From: a bacterium SCSIO 12844
GTDB taxonomy: Bacteria; Pseudomonadota; Gammaproteobacteria; Francisellales; Francisellaceae
NCBI GenBank assembly: GCA_024397935.1
Contig: CP073743.1
Coordinates: 1,426,001 to 1,490,000 of the forward strand
Length of the DNA stretch: 64,000 nucleotides
Direction of reading: 5' to 3'
Below, piece after piece: positions 55,194 through 64,000 of the stretch. Numbering within the stretch: position 1 is the first letter of the stretch; each line of letters opens with the position of its first letter. The notes beneath the pieces are model-generated. The model did not search any database and was not told where the DNA came from. It saw only the letters and a list, made by a program, of their open reading frames with translations. The translations under genes and the position numbers were made by a program.

Positions 55194-56996
55194 TTAGTCT
55201 TTGGCATAAAAAATATTTTCTTGTGTTTTAGTTTTTTGTTGTTGATTTTGCTGCTCATAGAAAGTATTAGCTGGTTGAGTAATATTCGGATCTGGCAAAT
55301 GCGAAACATTAGGTAAGTCATATACACTTGGAGTCTCTGCACTAGCAGTAGGTGTTGGAGGTGCATTTCTAGGAGGATGTTCAAATGCTTTAAATGGCTC
55401 TATACCTAAACCAGGTGGAATTGCAGTTAGAGGTCTTTGTAGAGACTTTGTAGTTTTAGTAGCTGGGCCTTCTTCAAATATTAAAAACTGATCACTTATG
55501 GAGTGGGAAAAATCACTAGAAAATTTAGTACAATGCGTTTCAAAAAAATAGAGTCTATTTTTTGATGGATAGTCATTTTCTTTAAAATCATTATAAGCTT
55601 CACTGTAAGTTTTAAACTCTGATTCCGAAGCAACATTTTTACTTTTTAGTGATTGATGTGTAAAGTTTGTATAGTCATTTTTCTCTATTAGAAAATCATT
55701 GGCTTTTTTGAAGTATTCATTAGGTGAAGTACCAAAAAATGAAAACTTAATTTCAGAGGCTATTATTCTTGATTGTATTAATAACTTTTCAAGCGTGCAC
55801 TGATAGTAATCAACTATAATTGCATGATATTTTGGATCGCTATTTTGTAGCTGTTCTAAGAATTTTTCATCTAATTTTAACAATGATCGAGTTAAATCAA
55901 GCATGATAATACCATGCTCTTTACTTTTAGAATAATTTCTAGCAATTTCTAATCCAAACTTTATATTGCAAGATACACCTAATTTAAGGTAATGAACTCT
56001 ATCAGCTAAGATAGGTCCTAAGAGTGTTTCAGTTGTTTGTTGTGGTTGATAATCATGTGAATAGTTAGAAGAACTACTTGAAGAACTATTACTTATACTA
56101 GAACTAAATGATATTGGAGTATTGGTTTGATCATAAGTATAAGAGCTTCCATGTGCTGTCATAGATGAACTTGAAATAGGGGAGCTAAAACTTGAGCTAT
56201 GACTATGATATGTATAAGAAGGGTATGGAGATGGCGTAAAAATACTTGGAGATGGTGGTTCTGGATAATAATTTAAATTAGGAGTCATATATCCGTGGTG
56301 AGATGGTGTAGCATTAAAATGAGATGATTCTGATGTTAGTGTATAATATTGACTGTAAGCATAAGGGGCAAGTTGAGGGTTGTAGTTACCTGACTGGCTA
56401 ATAAATATAGATTGATCCATTTGGACTGGCTTATCAGGGTAGAAATCAGCACAGTGTTTGTCAAAGAAAAAAGGATTATTTTTAGAAATTAAACCATCAT
56501 TTAACTCGCTTTTTTCACTCTGTGATAATGCTGATATTTCTTGATAAACATCGTTGTAATGAAGAAAGCCTTCACGTAAAGCAATACGATTATCCGATAA
56601 TAAATCACGCCAGTTTTTTTGTCTAAAAAGAGAGTCTTCAGATTGCATTTTTAAAGAGTGTATAACTACGTTATCAAGTTTATTTTTTATCAATTTGTAA
56701 GAAGGAGAAGTAAACTGTTGGAAAGAAGCTGGTGATTTGCCTGCAGTTGTGAGTATTAGTAAAGATTGTAGTGTTAACCTTTCAAGCATTACATGATAAT
56801 CTTCAAATAATTTTTTATCTTGATCTTCATAATCTGTTAAATTCACATTAAATTTATAATTTAAAAGTTCTAATGAGTGGATCATGTCAGCAATCATTCT
56901 ATCTTTATGCTTGTTTAATACTTTGCTTTGAGCCTTTTTTAATGCATCTATTAGACTTTCTGTGATTTTATTATATAACTGACGGCTATAAATCAT
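55194..56996 (-). CDS. Internally duplicated Ser/Tyr/Pro-rich protein, unknown
   Basis: Not recognised as a family. It has 600 residues from ATG 56996, which lies eight bases after AGGTGG; an in-frame GTG at 57008 overlaps that site. Two related helical halves (about residues 6-200 and 336-508) flank a Ser/Tyr/Pro/His-rich linker (about 205-325). Matching landmarks in the halves include NPFFFDKHCADFYPD and RLYFFETHCTKFSSD, and a helix reading YHVMLERLTLQSLLI versus VDYYQCTLEKLLIQS. The Pro/Ala-rich C-terminus is probably disordered. It has no signal peptide. The look is that of a host-directed effector, but no activity can be named. Confidence 0.6.
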   Translation of the reverse strand: MIYSRQLYNKITESLIDALKKAQSKVLNKHKDRMIADMIHSLELLNYKFNVNLTDYEDQDKKLFEDYHVMLERLTLQSLLILTTAGKSPASFQQFTSPSYKLIKNKLDNVVIHSLKMQSEDSLFRQKNWRDLLSDNRIALREGFLHYNDVYQEISALSQSEKSELNDGLISKNNPFFFDKHCADFYPDKPVQMDQSIFISQSGNYNPQLAPYAYSQYYTLTSESSHFNATPSHHGYMTPNLNYYPEPPSPSIFTPSPYPSYTYHSHSSSFSSPISSSSMTAHGSSYTYDQTNTPISFSSSISNSSSSSSSNYSHDYQPQQTTETLLGPILADRVHYLKLGVSCNIKFGLEIARNYSKSKEHGIIMLDLTRSLLKLDEKFLEQLQNSDPKYHAIIVDYYQCTLEKLLIQSRIIASEIKFSFFGTSPNEYFKKANDFLIEKNDYTNFTHQSLKSKNVASESEFKTYSEAYNDFKENDYPSKNRLYFFETHCTKFSSDFSHSISDQFLIFEEGPATKTTKSLQRPLTAIPPGLGIEPFKAFEHPPRNAPPTPTASAETPSVYDLPNVSHLPDPNITQPANTFYEQQNQQQKTKTQENIFYAKD

Positions 56997-57008
56997 TGCA
57001 ACACCCAC

Positions 57009-57303
57009 CTGATCATATTTTTTTAAATGTAGAAATTATTTTACTAATTTTTAAGAAGTAATTGAATATAAGATATATTTCAAAAATTTTATAAATTTTA
57101 ATTATTTGTTTATTGGTCTATATATTTGTGATATAAAAAATAATTTGTTTAAAATTATATTAGTTATAGTTTTAAATTAACGAGGTGCAGTTTGTATTGT
57201 TACATTTATTTGTATTGAACGTGTATTTTTATGTGCAAAAAATTGATAATATTTATAAAACATAGCGTTATACTAATTTAGTATTCATAAGTGGGTTGTA
57301 TAT
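57009..57303. promoter_or_regulatory. Divergent AT-rich promoter region
   Basis: A 295-base gap between divergent unknown genes. On the plus strand a TATACT (57269-57274) could be a -10 element 29 bases before the ATG at 57304, with TTGATA (57243-57248) 20 bases upstream, longer than ideal. Nothing else was recognised. Confidence 0.35.
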
Positions 57304-58299
57304 ATGTCTATCAATAAAATAACATTTCGTAGTCATGAAGGTGATCGTGATATTATTGTTGTCAATGGGTATGCGTTTTATAGATCAACTGGCAGTAATT
57401 CACGTATGCCAGGCGTCTGGTTTCCATTTTATGGTATAAATACAAACTCTATTAAGTATGGTTGGCTCATAAAACCTGAAAATCCAAAACTTTTTTTAGG
57501 AAATGAATTAATGTCTGATCCTTATTTTTCAAAGATATGGAGTAATGATGTTATTAGTAGATTTGGTAATTTAGAAACAGCATATATATCTTATTGTTTA
57601 GGTGGTGATATATGGAATTTAGCAAAGCAAAGTTATTATAATTTAATAAATCCAATACATGATAGATATGGTTTTCATACAACCTTTATAAGATTTTTTG
57701 ATGATCATAAAATTAACTTGAAACAAACTTATGAGGTTAATGATAAGTCTGATTTAGTTACTAAAAGTATTCATGATGTAAATGAGTGGTTAAAGAGCCA
57801 AAATACAATTTATTTTAATGATGATATTAGTAAGAGGGTAAATTTTCCAAGCGCAGTAAGCTTAAAAACTAGTAACTCTTCTCTAATATATCAATTGACA
57901 GATGAAGAGTATGCTAAAAGTAAATTATTAAGAATTATAGATAAAGTATTAAATGAAAATAATCAATCTACAGAGAAATTTAAAGCAATTACTGTTCTTA
58001 GAAACCATATAGAAAGTAATCATGATATGTCATTAGAAGATTTACAAATTGATTTATTACAATTTGAACGTTTAGTAAGCCATAAAAGAATAGGTTTCCG
58101 ATCAGTAGGTTCTGAAGCAAATAGCTATAGTAATGTTAAGAATGACATTAGAAGTCTTAGGAAAACTATGGGTTTAGATGATGATCAGAATAATATTGAC
58201 CAATTTATTAAGCAAAAACAAATAGCGCATGGTGGGGTGTTTACATTCTCTGATTATATTCAAGGCCATCAACATGAAATCTCAAATTTAGAAAGTTAA
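57304..58299 (+). CDS. Unknown 331-residue protein
   Basis: Not recognised. A soluble protein without signal peptide. The N-terminal half is aromatic-rich (VVNGYAFYRSTGSNSRMPGV then WFPFYGIN), with later ETAYISYCLGGDIWNLAKQS. The C-terminal half is helical and charged. It ends QGHQHEISNLES. It is divergent from the duplicated Ser-rich protein gene and lies within the accessory stretch, so a host-interaction role is possible but unsupported. Confidence 0.6.
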   Translation: MSINKITFRSHEGDRDIIVVNGYAFYRSTGSNSRMPGVWFPFYGINTNSIKYGWLIKPENPKLFLGNELMSDPYFSKIWSNDVISRFGNLETAYISYCLGGDIWNLAKQSYYNLINPIHDRYGFHTTFIRFFDDHKINLKQTYEVNDKSDLVTKSIHDVNEWLKSQNTIYFNDDISKRVNFPSAVSLKTSNSSLIYQLTDEEYAKSKLLRIIDKVLNENNQSTEKFKAITVLRNHIESNHDMSLEDLQIDLLQFERLVSHKRIGFRSVGSEANSYSNVKNDIRSLRKTMGLDDDQNNIDQFIKQKQIAHGGVFTFSDYIQGHQHEISNLES

Positions 58300-58402
58300 C
58301 TTAGATTTATTTATATTTAAACTTCACTTGGCAACCAATGCCCATTTTCAACAAGGTCCGTTGACAATTGTCTAAAATTCATAAAAACAAATAGTTAATA
58401 TT

Positions 58403-58425
58403 GAGACGCGATAAATCGACGTCTC
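58403..58425. repeat. Short hairpin repeat (REP/MITE-like)
   Basis: GAGACGCGAT, a two-base loop AA, and ATCGACGTCTC form a 10-bp stem with one bulged base. It is visibly more GC-rich than its surroundings. Hairpins of the form GAGACG...CGTCTC occur as dispersed intergenic repeats in a number of bacteria. It sits between two convergent-free genes and could also act as a transcription terminator, although no T-run follows. Confidence 0.5.
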
Positions 58426-58594
58426 TACAAATGGTATTGATTTGCATTAGGTTTTTTCTGTTAAATAATTAGTATTAATTCAAACAATAAGAATTAATTA
58501 TCTATTATGTAATAATTTTATATATCTTTTACATTGTATTGCATGTAAATATCCTATATTTAATAAGTAACTAAGCACTAATTGGAAATAAATT

Positions 58595-59194
58595 ATGAAA
58601 TATACATTATCTTTATGTGTAGGTATTTCAAGCATATTAATAGCAGTAAGTGCTTTTGCAAGCAGCTTTAGAGAAATTGATATATCAGTTGGAACAGTTA
58701 TCGCTAATAAAACAACTAGTGATCTAACTTACTCGAGTAGATCTATACAAGGGGTTGGAAGTGATTTTACATCAATAGGTTATGCTCCATTTGGAGGTGC
58801 GATATCAAAAGGTTATTTATCTAGTGGTAATTCAACAACTATCTATTATAGTGATGGTATTATTGAAGAGCAAAAACCTGATAGTTTAGGAAATTTTTAT
58901 ATATTTCAAGATCAAAGCGACATTCCAATTTGTCAATTAAGTTATGCAAGTCATACGGTTAATTCTACTTATGTTAAAGTTACTTTAACAATTCAAAACT
59001 TTGCTAAACATAAAGATGTAACTTGTTCATTCAATCAAGATGGTTCTAATAATGTAGTTGGTATATCACAAAAATTTGGACCAGATGATGCTTCACCAAC
59101 ATTAATAAAACAATCAGGACCAATTGAATATTCGATAAATCCTAGTCAGTGGAATGGTGGGCATATCTATATTGTTCAGACAGAAGAAGACTAA
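58595..59194 (+). CDS. Secreted protein, unknown (paralogue 1)
   Basis: Not recognised. A 199-residue protein with a clear signal peptide (residues 1-23, ending AFASSF). The mature part is beta-rich with two Cys (IPICQLSY, DVTCSFN). The region ICQLSYASHTVNSTYVKVTL then HKDVTCSFNQDG lines up with YCEVNFSHAFIQQ and SDKTCIFDNGA in the next gene, so the two are probably paralogues. It is presumably periplasmic or secreted, with one disulfide. GGAAA precedes the ATG. Confidence 0.65.
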   Translation: MKYTLSLCVGISSILIAVSAFASSFREIDISVGTVIANKTTSDLTYSSRSIQGVGSDFTSIGYAPFGGAISKGYLSSGNSTTIYYSDGIIEEQKPDSLGNFYIFQDQSDIPICQLSYASHTVNSTYVKVTLTIQNFAKHKDVTCSFNQDGSNNVVGISQKFGPDDASPTLIKQSGPIEYSINPSQWNGGHIYIVQTEED

Positions 59195-59218
59195 TTTTTT
59201 AAGTAGGAGATATTTAAA

Positions 59219-59797
59219 ATGAAATACAAACCTTTTAACATAATGCTTATTAGTATTTTTGCTTTAACAATGCATATGGCATATGCTGCCTCTAATAAAG
59301 GTTATGTTTCTCTTGCAATACCAATATTAAATGAAACTTCAAGTGCTGTAGCTATTACTGTCATTCCTCAAGTAGGGCCAGGTAAAAGTAATGGTTATAT
59401 GTGTGTTGATACATCAGCTGAAACAGATGATAATTGCAATTATAATACGCAGCAGCTTCCACCTTATCTAGCTAAGCCTGGCGATCCAGATATATATTTA
59501 CATTATATAAATTCTGTTTATACTACAGATCCATCAGCAGATGGTAGTAAAGCGATCATCCATGCAACAGAAAATACTAACAGTAACAGCTATTATTATT
59601 GCGAAGTTAATTTTAGTCATGCATTTATTCAACAAACTGCAGCAAAAGATAAAAATGATACCATTGTTGCATTAACAACATACCCTAATTCCGATAAGAC
59701 ATGCATTTTTGATAATGGTGCCAGTGTTATCTACTGTGACCATCAAGATCATGATTCTGAATGCAGAACAAGTACAATAGAAATAATAGATAATTAA
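59219..59797 (+). CDS. Secreted protein, unknown (paralogue 2)
   Basis: Not recognised. A 192-residue protein with a signal peptide (residues 1-24, cut after AYA). Six or more Cys in the mature part suggest disulfides. It starts 25 bases after the previous gene with a good TAGGAG site and is probably co-transcribed. The middle resembles the corresponding region of the upstream protein. Gene duplication of a small secreted beta protein is the simplest reading. Confidence 0.65.
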   Translation: MKYKPFNIMLISIFALTMHMAYAASNKGYVSLAIPILNETSSAVAITVIPQVGPGKSNGYMCVDTSAETDDNCNYNTQQLPPYLAKPGDPDIYLHYINSVYTTDPSADGSKAIIHATENTNSNSYYYCEVNFSHAFIQQTAAKDKNDTIVALTTYPNSDKTCIFDNGASVIYCDHQDHDSECRTSTIEIIDN

Positions 59798-60527
59798 TTT
59801 TGTATTACAGAAAAGATAATAAATGACTAGATCAGCGTACATGATCAACTATTGAAAACTAATTATAATATCTTTTCATCAAAGCGTTATATTTTACAGT
59901 AAGGCTTAATGTAATTTTTACTTTTACTAGATTTGATTTCAAAAGTAGTTTATTTGCCTCTTTTTTAAAATTTTTTGTGTAATTTAAAGTAAACATGCTC
60001 TCCTTCTAATTTTGAGATTATCAATGCCATTTTTTCTAGATAGGAATGAGTTTGAATTATAATAAATATCTAATAAATTAGATTAAAAATAAAATTGTAT
60101 CATTGTAGATTTATTGTATTTTAAATATTTTATAGTATTAAAATATAAAATAATTTTTTATATAAAGTTAATTTATTTATCTATAAACAGAATAACCATT
60201 AAAATATTAACATTATATAACATTCATATATGTAATTATAACAATAAAATTATATATAAACCATTTATTTTTTAAATAGCTAATAGTTAATAAAGTAACT
60301 ATAAAACAATAAAATATATTTAAATTTTAAGTTTTTATAACATAAAAATAACTATAAAATAAAGAGTTATGCTGTTATACAGAAAAATATAATTATTTTT
60401 GCTATAAAATGTTTGTCACATGTTTGATATGTGTGATTATAATAAATTCTAAAAAGTGTTTAAGAAAACTAAAACTTTGAAATAAAAGTCACTGTTATTA
60501 GGTTGTATAAAATAGGGGTTTGTTATT
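59798..60527. other. Long non-coding AT-rich region
   Basis: A 730-base stretch with no supportable gene in either strand, among the most AT-rich DNA in the window, with many short A and T tracts. It ends in the probable promoter of the SidE-like gene. No tRNA, array or repeat family was recognised. It may be a bent, H-NS-like-silenced upstream region or a decayed gene. Confidence 0.6.
60413..60443 (+). promoter_or_regulatory. Probable promoter of the SidE-like gene
   Basis: TTGTCA (60413-60418) and a perfect TATAAT (60438-60443) are separated by 19 bases. An imperfect dyad CACAT-N7-ATGTG (60417-60433) overlaps the spacer and could be an operator. Transcription would start about 78 bases before ATG 60528. 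Confidence 0.4.
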
Positions 60528-63500
60528 ATGCCAATATTAGACGAATTAAAATTTATAAAAGCTGTTGAGTATGCTGATGAACATTATTTTTCCAAGCCAT
60601 ATGCAATTACACCGGTTGCAGATAGATGGTTTAATCAATTAGCAGTTATACGCTTTAAAAGTGGTAAAGTTATTCAAGTAAGTTCTGCAGATTATGTTGA
60701 TATATTTGTTGAAGATAAAAAAATACCACAAGATCAAATTAGACTAGCTCGTAATTATTATTCAGAAAGAAAAAAGCTTAACCAAGCACTAAGTGATTTA
60801 AAAATAGAGAAAAAAAACTTAGAAATAAAAAACCAGGATCAAACTAACATTGATGAAAAAATTGTGCAAAAAACATCTGAATTAGAGCAGTTTGATGAAA
60901 ATAAAAAAGAAGCCAAAGAATTATATAATTTAATCGTTGAAAAAGGCCGAAGTGCAATTGCAAAAGATGCTCTTGAAGAAAAATTTGGCGAAATTAATGA
61001 GATTATGTATAGACCAAATCATGGTTTAACACACTCTGTTAGAGCTGCCTATTATGTTACGGCCTTGCACGCCTTTCGTCAGAGTACTAAGCATCAATAT
61101 AATTTAGATCATATACAAGTGCAAAAGCTTCAGCTAATGATGTTATTTAGCGTTGTTGGTAGAAAGGATGAAACTGGATTTGCTGATACGGGAAATAATA
61201 TTACAGGAAATGAAACTTATGCAGGCTTTCGTACCGAATCAGGTAGGGCGTATTTGAAATATTGCCAAACTCATGCTATTGATCTGTATAATAATGATCG
61301 GGTTAAAATGTACCGTGATTCGATCATTGTTGAATTAATGGGGTATAGCTCAATTGGTGATGCTGTTAGACGAGGGAAAATTCCTGAAGTGTTAGTTGAT
61401 TTTTTCCTATCTGAAAACCAGGATAAAAATAGAGATCAGGCAATTGAAGCAATTAAAAATAAAACTAGTCCCTACCATCTAGAAAAATTATATCCTACAG
61501 GATCACAGGAATGTTTAGAAGCCGATAAGATGCTCGCTATGATGAGAGATGCACATCAATTGGATTTAACACGTTGTTATGGGCTGTACCCAAATAAACT
61601 AGGCGCTTCTAACTCCATTGGAATTATTAATAGTTATTTATTTGATTCAGGTTTTTTTGATACAAAGGCTGGTGAACAATTAAGTGAAGAAAGTATCAAT
61701 TTATTTTTTAAATTGATGCGTTATAACTTTGATTCATTTAAAGCAACAGGGCAATCTGCTGCATTTGATTTAATATCGATGGAGCTATTTGAAAAACACA
61801 AAGTCTTATTTCTACAAGCGCTACAAAACATATCAGATAGATTTCATAATATTACTCAGGAACAAAAAGAGGAACTTTTAGATGAAGCTTACAAATTTTA
61901 TAAGGATAATAAAAAGGGGCTTATTTTAAAAGAAAATGCTTCTGAGGAAGAAGTTTTAACGCAATACAGACATGATAAACTGCTATCAGCTATAACAACC
62001 CATATTACTGGGCGATATGACACACTTGAAATGACTGAAGCAGTTGAAAAGGGTCAAGTACTGCTTGAGCCAGGTGTTTTATATATTAAGCCTGGAGAAA
62101 ATAGCTTTAAATATATGACACTAGGTATGAATGCTCCTGTAGAAGTTCAAAAAACTGACTATAAATTGCTTGCTACAAAAGATATCTCAACTTATGAGAA
62201 CATAGCTTCAGAGGAAGTGAAACCTTTAATTTTTGACATTGCAGCAAAAAGGGTAGATATTCTTATTAGTGAAAGGTTAAATTATAACAAGCAAACTTTA
62301 ACTTTTCAAAATACACAGGCTAATGGTAAAACAGATCATCGAAGAAATGCAACTGAGGTTGTTGCAGCTTTAAGGGATGTTGCATTGCCATTTGATAGTG
62401 TTTATAAAGCATCTTTACCATTGGTTTCAGCAGTCTCGCAATTAAAATTAGAGAATCAAACACAGTTATTTTTCAAAACTGAAAGTGAAGCTGGTAAGTT
62501 TAAACTTACTTACGCTCGTCTTTATCCTGGATCTAAGTTTGAAGAAGAAAGTTTTAATGCAAGGAGGAAATTAACGATTGATTCAGATCATTTTAAACAA
62601 ATCAAAGAAGGTAAGTTAGTTACTTTTGAGCGCGTGAGTGTTCCTAAGAAAATAACAAGGGATGATGATTTGGTAGATGAAAATGGTCGTCTAGAGTGTT
62701 TAAACTTGATTCAAGATAGTCAAGCTTTAGTTAGGCTTACTTCGACAACAGCACTTAATGGAGAAGCATTTCCTGATTACAAATACTTATTTAATGCATT
62801 GGAAAGGCCGTGGCAAGAACGTTATGTTCCAGGGTTTTCTAAGCTTGATGGTATAGATCAAGTTAATCGGGAGGTATATCACCATCCAGTAACACGTAAA
62901 ATATATGAGCGGAAGTTAACTTTAAATACAACAGATATTCAATATCAATTGCCATTAACTCAACCTGAAAATTTTGAGGAAAAAAAAGATAGCTGGGCAA
63001 TCAGAGAAAAACGTGATGCTGAAAAAAATACAATATATACAAAAAAGTTAGCACATAGTTTGCTACCACCTAATGGTATGATTAGTCCTTTTGGCGGCTT
63101 TACAAGTAAAGCAGCAATTTATTTTCCAATTGGTATTTTATCTGATATTAGACAGGTTGATTTAAAAGGTGAGCGTTATGTTTGGCCACAAAATATGGAG
63201 ACTGTTCAAAAACGTTGGCTTCGTGGCTCCAATGCACAAACAAAAACAATTGCTGCTTTATTAGGGATGCAAGCAACTGAAGAAAATCATCAAGTTATAT
63301 TTGCTCAAGGTCATCAACAAAGGCCTCAAGTAACTATTTTAGAAAACGAAAAAGTTTTAATTAACCAAGGAAATTATAAAAAACTTTTTGAAGCAATATT
63401 AAAGAAAGCAAAATTAATTGTCGATATACTTGATAACAAACACTATCATGCAGACGATCAGTTGCTTAATGATTTTAGATCAGCAGTCGGGCAACAAGCA

Positions 63501-64000
63501 GAGTTAATGATTGATATGATAATTCTTGCTGAACTTAAACGAATTGATAATGTTGAACCAACAATTGAAGAAATACATGACTTTAAGAAACAAATAGTAC
63601 AAGGTAAATTCCCTAGTACTCTAAAGTTAATAGTTGAGCTTGAGAAATTTTACGGTGAATTAAGTCAAAGGTTTGAAAAAGCTTCACACCAAATGGTTGA
63701 CAAGCATGCAGTTTCACTTGAAAAACTAGTCGAGATTCAAAAAAAGCACATACAGAAAAAAGAAGAAGAACAGAGTGTACCGTTAGGTAAACATAATGAG
63801 ATACTTGCAAGTAATACAAAAAGTGCATTAAGGGCATTGTATGCGCCTTCTGATACGTTACTTTCTCGCTTAAATCTTGCCTATCATGCATTATTAATTA
63901 AAAATGAATATCAATATGATGTACCACTTTTAGTACTTAGCAAAGTTCAACAACCATATCACTATACAGAGGCTAAAATTAAACAAGACTTAAAAGATAC
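60528..64000 (+). CDS. Large protein with SidE-type phosphodiesterase signature (runs off right edge)
   Basis: Open from ATG 60528 to the window end, 1157 codons so far with no stop. Residues about 160-350 carry a Legionella SidE-like phosphodiesterase pattern. There is RPNHGLTHSVRAA with H165 and H169, then GRKDETGFAD, E229 in ITGNETYAGFRTESG (64 residues after H165; SdeA has 63), and H343 in DAHQLDLTRCYGLYP. Residues 75-135 form a coiled coil. Further on are GILSDIRQVDLKGERYVW and helical C-terminal regions. In SidE enzymes the PDE domain attaches or removes phosphoribosyl-ubiquitin. A mono-ADP-ribosyltransferase domain was looked for but not clearly found. No DUB domain precedes it. No signal peptide is present. 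Confidence 0.7.
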   Translation, partial: MPILDELKFIKAVEYADEHYFSKPYAITPVADRWFNQLAVIRFKSGKVIQVSSADYVDIFVEDKKIPQDQIRLARNYYSERKKLNQALSDLKIEKKNLEIKNQDQTNIDEKIVQKTSELEQFDENKKEAKELYNLIVEKGRSAIAKDALEEKFGEINEIMYRPNHGLTHSVRAAYYVTALHAFRQSTKHQYNLDHIQVQKLQLMMLFSVVGRKDETGFADTGNNITGNETYAGFRTESGRAYLKYCQTHAIDLYNNDRVKMYRDSIIVELMGYSSIGDAVRRGKIPEVLVDFFLSENQDKNRDQAIEAIKNKTSPYHLEKLYPTGSQECLEADKMLAMMRDAHQLDLTRCYGLYPNKLGASNSIGIINSYLFDSGFFDTKAGEQLSEESINLFFKLMRYNFDSFKATGQSAAFDLISMELFEKHKVLFLQALQNISDRFHNITQEQKEELLDEAYKFYKDNKKGLILKENASEEEVLTQYRHDKLLSAITTHITGRYDTLEMTEAVEKGQVLLEPGVLYIKPGENSFKYMTLGMNAPVEVQKTDYKLLATKDISTYENIASEEVKPLIFDIAAKRVDILISERLNYNKQTLTFQNTQANGKTDHRRNATEVVAALRDVALPFDSVYKASLPLVSAVSQLKLENQTQLFFKTESEAGKFKLTYARLYPGSKFEEESFNARRKLTIDSDHFKQIKEGKLVTFERVSVPKKITRDDDLVDENGRLECLNLIQDSQALVRLTSTTALNGEAFPDYKYLFNALERPWQERYVPGFSKLDGIDQVNREVYHHPVTRKIYERKLTLNTTDIQYQLPLTQPENFEEKKDSWAIREKRDAEKNTIYTKKLAHSLLPPNGMISPFGGFTSKAAIYFPIGILSDIRQVDLKGERYVWPQNMETVQKRWLRGSNAQTKTIAALLGMQATEENHQVIFAQGHQQRPQVTILENEKVLINQGNYKKLFEAILKKAKLIVDILDNKHYHADDQLLNDFRSAVGQQAELMIDMIILAELKRIDNVEPTIEEIHDFKKQIVQGKFPSTLKLIVELEKFYGELSQRFEKASHQMVDKHAVSLEKLVEIQKKHIQKKEEEQSVPLGKHNEILASNTKSALRALYAPSDTLLSRLNLAYHALLIKNEYQYDVPLLVLSKVQQPYHYTEAKIKQDLKD

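Noticed and set aside
57304..58299. Second C80-like domain in the 331-residue protein
   Set aside because: YISYCLGGD superficially resembles the Cys motif of the 866-residue protein, but there is no matching GHSG-type His motif.
63613..63891. Minus-strand open frame near the right end
   Set aside because: It lies wholly inside the plus-strand SidE-like gene and shows no domain or ribosome site.
60528..64000. Mono-ADP-ribosyltransferase domain in the SidE-like protein
   Set aside because: STT near residue 739 and scattered Glu residues were considered, but a convincing R ... STS ... ExE series at the right spacing was not found.
1..64000. tRNA, rRNA, CRISPR array or insertion sequence
   Set aside because: Intergenic stretches were read for these and none showed cloverleaf-like GC-rich segments, regularly spaced repeats or transposase coding sequence.

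Overview
The window is AT-rich chromosomal DNA from a gammaproteobacterium, probably host- or protist-associated and in the broad Legionella/Francisella/Piscirickettsia range. The placement rests on the divergent pepA and lptF-lptG pair, the ppsR/ppsA pair, elbB, rlmD and tcdA (all typical of Gammaproteobacteria), low GC, and several eukaryote-directed protein features. These are ankyrin repeats, a SidE-type phosphodiesterase signature and a C-terminal CAAX box. No rRNA, tRNA, CRISPR array, transposase or integrase was seen.

Region by region: 1-3945 (minus) holds a paired M16 peptidase module downstream of the LPS-export permeases lptG and lptF. 4116-8633 (plus) holds pepA, guaB, hpt and a TatD-family hydrolase. 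8667-10667 (minus) is a large secreted protein resembling a clan-A glycoside hydrolase. 10897-21014 (plus) is a compact contractile-tail cluster in phage P2 order: V, W, J, I, fibre genes, spanins, FI, FII, E/E', T, U, X, D. Capsid, terminase, portal, replication and integrase genes are absent, so it looks like an R-type tailocin or a tail-only prophage remnant. A Mor-like regulator leads it, and two unusual cargo-like genes follow (21074-24266). The first is a very long coiled-coil protein with a C80/CPD-like N-terminal domain.

24302-42735 mixes housekeeping genes with accessory ones. The housekeeping genes are glpD, elbB, rlmD, an AlaDH/PNT-family dehydrogenase, a CPA1 antiporter, topB, ppsR/ppsA, a gshA-type ligase and an Lrp-type regulator. 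The accessory genes include a CAAX-terminated protein with a CheD/CNF-like Cys-His signature (34155-34778) and an RloA/RloB (AbiL-like) defence pair (40242-42164). 42906-47656 is the leucine operon leuA-leuC-leuD-leuB, divergent from the Lrp-type gene. 47706-51729 (minus) has a lipoprotein, an MFS transporter, a small membrane protein, tcdA and a second TatD-family gene.

51996-64000 is an accessory stretch rich in unrecognised genes. It holds an ankyrin protein, dinB divergent from a divergent SRAP-like gene, an internally duplicated Ser/Tyr/Pro-rich protein, an orphan 331-residue protein, two paralogous secreted proteins, a 730-bp very AT-rich gap, and a large open-ended gene with a SidE-type phosphodiesterase signature that runs off the right edge.

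Features that had to be read from the sequence beyond simple open frames: a CCCAAAG programmed -1 frameshift making the E-E' tail chaperone, an overlapping Rz/Rz1-type spanin pair, a tail gene split by an in-frame TGA, the truncated M16 partner at the left edge, and the open-ended SidE-like gene at the right edge.
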